A stretch of 64,000 bases of DNA from Euglena gracilis (lineage: Eukaryota; Euglenida; Euglenophyceae; Euglenales): assembly GCA_039621445.1 (NCBI GenBank), contig CP154956.1, positions 74,996,192 to 75,060,191 on the forward strand, written 5' to 3'. Below the pieces are notes generated by a model. The model saw only the letters and a program-made list of their open reading frames with translations. It did no database searches and was not told the origin of the DNA. Below are positions 58,410 through 64,000 of this stretch, one piece after another (position 1 is the first letter of the stretch; each line of letters opens with the position of its first letter). The translations under genes were made by a program, and so were the position numbers.

Positions 58410-58861
58410 CCTCTCACGTCATGCGAGACATGGCACTGCGCAAGAGGAGAGTGGCCCTGGGGGCAAAGAGCCAGCAAAAGCTGTCATCTCGGCTTGATCA
58501 AGTGACACCACCAGGCAGGGATAATACTGGGCTGGGGCTGGAAATTTGGGGTGCCCCCTCCCCTGGATTTGGCTTTGGCTGTTTAGGGCATAAACCGGAC
58601 AACGGTTCCAAATGGTTTTTGATGACTTGTTGTACTTGCATGTGGGCGACATCTCATTTTTTTTCGGAAATGACGATGTCCTTGTTTGTTCGGTGCTTCG
58701 CCAAGGTATTTTTGGGCTGGCTTGATTGGCTGACACCCCGAAGGGGGGGCAATGCTGCCGCTGAGCCGGTGAAAAGTTGGGGTTGGCTGCAGCAACCCCC
58801 CAGGAGTTTACAAAACCTTAAAGAGATGTATGAGGGTTTGGCCTGGATCACCCTACTAGGG

Positions 58862-59130
58862 GGGTGTTTTTTTTTAACGACCCCCCGTGGTCCAGCTCGA
58901 GGCTGGAAACTTTGGGCTGGCTGGAAAAAGGCTGCTGGCTGACCCCCCCCCCCTCTTTAGGGTCCCAAGCTGGAGTTGTGCCCGACCCAGGGTCGAACCA
59001 GGTTCCAAAAAAATCGAAATTGCAAAAATGCCCGAAAAACGGACAATCGTACCCCCGAATTTGTCCTGGCCAGCAATTCTCCGACCCATATTTGCCCATT
59101 TTTGACCCATTTTCGGCCCTTTTTGCATCT
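58862..59130 (+). repeat. TTTTTTAACGACCCCCC repeat, copy 2
   Basis: Same order of blocks as 40408-40655, including TTTGGGCTGGCTGGAAAAA, GCTGGCTGACCCCCCCC and CCTGGCCAGC. It lies between the DTD2 start and the GLDH-like stop. Confidence 0.6.
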
Positions 59131-59367
59131 CCGAAAGCGAAAAATACGTCATCGTCCAGCCGCCCAAATGCATACTACTCATTGATGGGGGGGGGGAGAA
59201 AGACGAGAAAATGGCACAGAGTTCATAGCTGGACAGCGTAGCATGTTAGCATAATAGGTCACTGTCCATAGCAGACAGCAGGCACCTGATGGCAAGCCTT
59301 GCCGTGCGATTCAGATGAGGGGAAAGACGCTTGCACATTAGGTTAGGAAGGGAGCTGCAGCAGTTGT

Positions 59368-62300
59368 TCAATGGCCAATGACCCTTTCGATGAGGTCATT
59401 GCTCAGAATATTCTTGGGGTCAAGTTGAGCTCGCATGTATTTGAATTTTGCGATAATGCATGGCGATTACAACTCAGACTTGTAGCAAACAAGAATACAT
59501 TTCAGGGACATGTATTGGAGAAGGGGCCTCTTCTTTGCTCAACTGATTCAAATGTGCAATGCCAACAAAACACAATGCAATGCCCTTTTGAGCCATTTGG
59601 GTGCGAATGGGAAACTATTGTCATGATCTACAAGGGGCTACACTTCGTCATTAAAACTGGGTTTTATTAGGTGGCCCCGTAACTCGTGGTGGGAGGGGAT
59701 TGCCTGTCTCGCGATGTTTTGGAATTTCGATTTTCAAATGCAGGACGTGTCAAACAGGATTTCAACCCTAGCCAGAGGAAGAACTTTCATCCGACCTGAT
59801 AATTGGCCTAGATCCTTAAGAATGGGCTGCAAAAAGATGGGTGAGCATGGGGTGGGGTGGGGGGCATGACGGTTCCTGGAGAATTGCCATGGCCAGGGTA
59901 TCGGGCTTCCAAGCGGTCCCTGCAATGGGGTGCATCATGTGGACGGCTCACAATTCTGGCGCATACGAAAACATGACCATCATGGTTTCCCATAGATTCA
60001 TGCTGATGACTCTTGATTCTGTGATTGTTATTTTGTAGTATTTTGCAGGATTTTCAGAAATTTTGCGGAATTTTGCAGATTTTGCAAAAAATCTTCATTC
60101 TTGAACAACAAAAAAATGTTCATTTCTGAACAAGAGCGGAAAGTACCTGGAGTTAAGCCCATGAGGTCATTTTTCGCCACATAGGTCATTTTCAACTCAA
60201 TAATTTTTGGCCATTTTTGTTGATTTCGGAAAATCATCAATCATCATCTACCATATTGGGCCATTATTGGCCATTTTCGAACATATGGGCATTTTCCACC
60301 ATATGACTTTGTTTCTTCAATCCGATGGCTTAAACACCCTGGGATGTGGCGGTCCATGAAAATGGGGGGGATTATTATTTTTAATCTTTCCATTGATACC
60401 CCCCCCATCGGCTGACCAACCAAACAAGATCCTAAATAAAAGGAATACTAAATTGCACTTTTTGAGACAGAAACTCCACCCACCATGGGTTTTGATGATG
60501 CTAAAAATTATTACAACACATTTTGCGGTTCAGGTTTTACACCCAAAAAATCAAAAAAAATTGCCAAGTAATATCTCCCCTAACAATATTCCCCCCATTG
60601 AGGGTGGACTCCGGCCGCCAAATAATGTCCCCGGGGGGATATTATTTGGGAGGGGGTTATTGTGCGCACCAGCTTTCTCAACACCAAAGTAACCCCCCCT
60701 GAATAGAAGCCCCCGGGGCTACTGTTCGGAACGTTGGTCGAAAACCGATGGGGGGGCTTCTATTCGGGGGGGGTGGGGGCACTATTCGGAAAAATGGTCG
60801 AAAACCAGGGGGTTAGAGAATTATCAAAGAAATTTCTCTGTGGGTCTACATGTCCTACCTTTCCAAACCATGCCAAATTTGCTGCAAACGTTACTCTTGT
60901 GGATGCATTGAATCATTAAACGTAAAATCACCCAACCCTCATTTAGAGGTATTGCAAAAACTGGAGCCTACACTAGACATTTACCCCCACACCCCCACAC
61001 CCCCCATACCCCCCCCACATTTTGACCAGTGTAAGCTCCGGGTTTTGCAAGAAGCCAAAACACTTGCCGTCTCAATTGACAGACAACCCACAGGGAGCGG
61101 CCAACTATTCGGGGGGGGGGGCACTATTCGGGGGGGGGGCTTCTATTCGGGGGGGGGGGGTTACCTGCTTTCCAACTCCATGGATTCTTCACCGATGACC
61201 ATGTGAGGAAGATTGTGAGGAGACCATAAAATGAAGAGGGTTGCAAACACACAATTTTTACAGACTCCTCAGGGGGTTGGTCAGTTTCACTCTTCCAAAA
61301 TTAGCCATTCACCTTTTCGGAAAACCAGTCAGTCACTACCCCCCCCCCCCCGGAGGTCCGTCACTCTCTAGAATCTGGAATCCAAGGGAAAAATGACCAA
61401 AAACACAAAAGAACTGCCCAAAAAAAATTCGGTGCCAGGTCACTTTGGTGGTTTTTTGCTGACCCCCCCCTCCCTGAAGGGGGAGGGGTCCAGGCCAAAC
61501 CTGAAAAACCAGTCACCCCCCCCCCAGGAGGGGGAGTCTGACTAAGTGATTGTATGGTTGCAAAGAGCAAAGGCAGATGAAGAAAATAATTGTCACCTCC
61601 TTTCGATGTTTATTTTCCCTCAAATCAGTCGTTGACAGAGAGGCGGTCATCAGAGGAAGGCATTCATAAATTTCGTTTCTTACATTCATGATTGTTTGTG
61701 ATTATTCATGGTTTTGCTTTTGGTTTTGCTGGTTCGTGATCGTTGGGAATCCCTGTCAATGCATTCTAATTACTTAGCAATATTGTTACTTTGCAGAGAA
61801 TAATAAGACCCCCTGCCAATTATCAGCAAAAATCCAGAAACCAGACCCCCCCAAAATAACTTTCCCCCTCAGAATTTCTAGGGAAAATCCAAAAGATAGA
61901 CCCCTAAAACTGTGAAAATTTCACAAAAAAGGGGTGATTTCTGGACATTTTTCGATGTCCATGCATATGTTACAATTGGCATTTTTTGAGACAAATTGCT
62001 CATTGCCAAACATTGACCTTTTTGGACCTATTTTTACCCCCCCAAATAAGATCCCCCCTTGGGATTTTGAGCAACAAGCCCAAAAAGTAGACCCGGGGTC
62101 TTGTTTGGGGGGGGGGGGGTCAGAGAATTTGGTTAGATAGACATTTTAACAAGCTACAGGCAAAGAATGAATGAAATGAATGCAATTATTCCAATTTGTT
62201 GCTGCAGGAAATATACGACATACCTGAGCCTTTGGGCTGCGGCTGGGTCATCACGCCCACGCTGCTTTCTTTCCGATTGCAATTGCGTTCGGGTGGCGTG

Positions 62301-62533
62301 ATTGAAGGTGATCCGCTAAAACCCTGGGGCTCCTCCTGCCGGGTTTGCACCCGAAACGGATGGCGGAACTGTTCAAACAGAAACTGCAATCGAAATGCGG
62401 GACTTGGCGAGCCCCTGCCCAGTCACCCCCCCCCCTGAGAAACCAGCTTGCCCGCAGGGCTCCACCTTCGCCCAGTGCGGCACCGCCCCGTACTCCTGGT
62501 GGACGCCCTCCAGCGCAGCGGAGCAGGGCCCCC
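59368..62533 (-). CDS. GLDH: L-galactono-1,4-lactone dehydrogenase-like flavoenzyme, C-terminal exons
   Basis: GLDH oxidises L-galactono-1,4-lactone to ascorbate and passes electrons to cytochrome c in mitochondria. Exon 62466-62533 (22 codons, clean AG and GT) reads EGVHQEYGAVPHWAK, matching the family's 'YSxxEHWAKIE'. Exon about 59896-59919 reads DRLEARYP, like 'LRxRLxxRFP'. The last exon, 59368 to about 59451, reads FKYMRAQLDPKNILSNDLIE, like the plant GLDH tail 'A+.eLDPNkILSNn..EKlf', and ends in a stop. The FAD-binding N-terminal half must lie beyond the right edge or in exons I could not recognise. The acceptor of the last exon shows no AG where homology begins. Another aldonolactone oxidase (GULO/ALO) is possible, but LDPxxILSN favours GLDH. 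Confidence 0.7.
60393..61170. repeat. AATATTCCCCCC and AATAGAAGCCCCC hairpin repeats
   Basis: 60560-60660 has AACAATATTCCCCCC facing GGGGGGATATTATTTGGG. 60685-60790 and 61100-61165 have AATAGAAGCCCC and CTTCTATTCGGGGGG arms with GGGCACTATTCGG units. All lie in the presumed GLDH intron. Confidence 0.5.
61262..62130. repeat. AACCAGTCAC repeat copy 4, then AATAAGACCCC repeat copy 4
   Basis: 61262-61545 carries AAAACCAGTCAGTCACTACCCCC and AAAAACCAGTCACCCCC. 61795-62130 carries AATAAGACCCCCTGCC and GACCCGGGGTCTTGTTTGGGGGGG. The stretch between them, 61550-61790, is AT-rich and unassigned. Confidence 0.5.
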
Positions 62534-62994
62534 CTGCGACGCTTGCCCCCCCCCCCCCGCGCGGCTTGCCACAACGCTGGGCTGGGGATGGAGGCCCCCT
62601 TGCCATGGGTTCACTTCAACTTAGCAGGGGGGTGCCCATTAGAAAATGCCACTGCCCAAAACAAAAATGCAAAAAATGCAAAATTCTCCAGAAACAAAAA
62701 AAACCCAAACTGTCCTAGCAACTATCCCTGGGACCAATGTTTCCTGTCCCTGCCTGCAAAATCCTTTGAACCAAACTGTTGATATGTCCAAAGTGTCCCT
62801 GTAGCCACTGTTTCCCTGTATCCACAACGTGACCAACATGTCGCTGTACCCGATGTGTCTCAACAATAAAATCGTCCATGTACCAAAATGTCCAGGTGGT
62901 CAATTAGTCGATGTAACATGTAATTTGTGCCCCTGTCACCAAAAAGTCCTTTTAAAGCAACGCGCCACTTTTCAAATGTCACTCAACTAAAATT

Positions 62995-64000
62995 TGTTTT
63001 TTTACCCCTCCCCAAAAATAAGACCCCTCTCTGGGCCGATCGAGCAAAGAGAAACCAAAGAGTTTTAAGGCCCGCCTTGGGAGAGGACAGAGGAGAAATT
63101 AAACGGGGGGGTCGGACTCCCCCCGCCCCGCATATAAGAAGTGGCCCTGTGTTTTCACCATCTCCAGGGAGGTGTCCCAGACAAAGGTAGAATAGAGTAT
63201 GCCTACTCCAGGAATAGGATGGGATTTGGGTTTGGAATGGGGTTGGGGTCAGGGTTAGGATCCAGGACTTTAGACCTAAATTTAGGCCAAAATTTGCCCA
63301 ATTTAGGTTCATACTTAGGCCTAACTTCCGAACTTCGCCTAACACCAATGCTTATCCCTATTTTAATGACAATTGTAACCCCAATCCTGTTCCTAAAAAA
63401 ATTGGAAAGCACCATCAAACCCCCATCAACTTCCAGTCAAGAAAGTGGACCCCCCACTCCATTTAACTACTGCCCTAGTTGAGTTAGGCTGCCAAATAAG
63501 ACTCCCCCCAAATGCATAACTACCCTGATGGCGCAAAGCGCCAGGGACAGCAAAAAACTTCCCTGGCATTTCCAAAAAAAACCCAATTTCAGTGTGAGTT
63601 TGCGTAAAAAATCCTGAAAACTATGTGATATTTTGCATATTTGTAACACAAAAACATGGGAAATTTCGATTTATACCAATTTCACATTTTGTGAAGCACC
63701 GAAAGAAAAACTTTTGTGCTTTTGGAAACCCCAAATATGACGATTTCTCAGGCCCCGGTGGGTGAAGAAAAAAATTCAAAACAAGACCACAAGAACAAAA
63801 CCCTCTGTGGAGGATCCCAGCAACTGACCCAAAAATATATGGAATTACTAAATTATTTTAGGAATATGCCAATTTTCAAAAAAAATCGAAAATGTCAGGA
63901 AAAAAATGCAAAAAAAATGCAAAATGGTCAAAAATGCACATAAAAATACTGAGACAAAAAAAAGCAAAAAAAATGTGTTGGAAAAAAATTGAAATGTGTG
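62995..64000. repeat. AATAAGACCCC fragments and a GGGTTAGG-type repeat
   Basis: CCCCAAAAATAAGACCCCTC is at 63008, TTAGGCCTAAC-type repeat at 63195-63400, and an AATAAGACTCCCCCC copy with GGCGCAAAGCGCC at 63490-63840. No exon was recognised to the right edge, though the 5' part of the GLDH-like gene should lie here or further right. Confidence 0.45.

Noticed and set aside
59371-59670. 99-codon plus-strand ORF starting MANDPFDEV
   Set aside because: Its start is the reverse complement of the GLDH-like terminal exon, which has family motifs; the rest has no recognisable features.

Overview
This window is nuclear DNA from a eukaryote, probably a protist or alga with a large, repeat-filled genome. 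I cannot name the organism. There are no operons and no long uninterrupted ORFs with homology. Coding sequence occurs only as short exons (24-293 bp), often GC-rich, in a background of mobile elements, homopolymeric G/C tracts and (CA)n microsatellites. Most exon junctions keep the reading frame and use GT-AG. Several in one gene are best explained by GC-AG. Repeats fill almost everything else.

Layout, left to right. (1) 1-21.6 kb, minus strand: an 'exploded' TRIP13/PCH2-type AAA+ ATPase gene whose C-terminus lies beyond the left edge. One intron is about 8.7 kb and holds a swarm of 14-bp TGCGCA-NN-TGCGCA palindromes. (2) 22.1-24.3 kb: two adjacent inverted-repeat elements with subterminal arrays of an 11-bp motif. 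(3) 25.5-29.7 kb, plus strand: the start of a gene with a signal-peptide first exon. One intron carries a nested pair of hAT-like MITEs. (4) 30.5-32.66 kb: an apparently complete hAT-like transposon. It lies about 20 bp upstream of an exon resembling M16 metallopeptidases. (5) 35.0-45.2 kb, minus: an 11-exon gene for a secretory-pathway glycosyltransferase resembling family 11 fucosyltransferases. (6) 46.4-51.4 kb, minus: an ABHD18-like alpha/beta hydrolase. (7) 53.5-58.4 kb, minus: a complete DTD2/ATD-type D-aminoacyl-tRNA deacylase in 7 exons. (8) 59.4-62.5 kb and beyond, minus: the C-terminal exons of an L-galactono-1,4-lactone dehydrogenase-like flavoenzyme.

The genes are unrelated housekeeping functions (meiotic/checkpoint ATPase, Golgi glycosylation, hydrolase, tRNA proofreading, ascorbate synthesis) and do not form a pathway. 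The most striking non-genic content is a set of inverted-repeat element families. Many end in CAGGG...CCCTG with 8-bp target duplications, and many have arms built of C-runs and G-runs. I recognised no tRNA, rRNA or CRISPR array. Exon coordinates were worked out by eye from frame, splice sites and remembered family motifs, so boundaries need transcript support.
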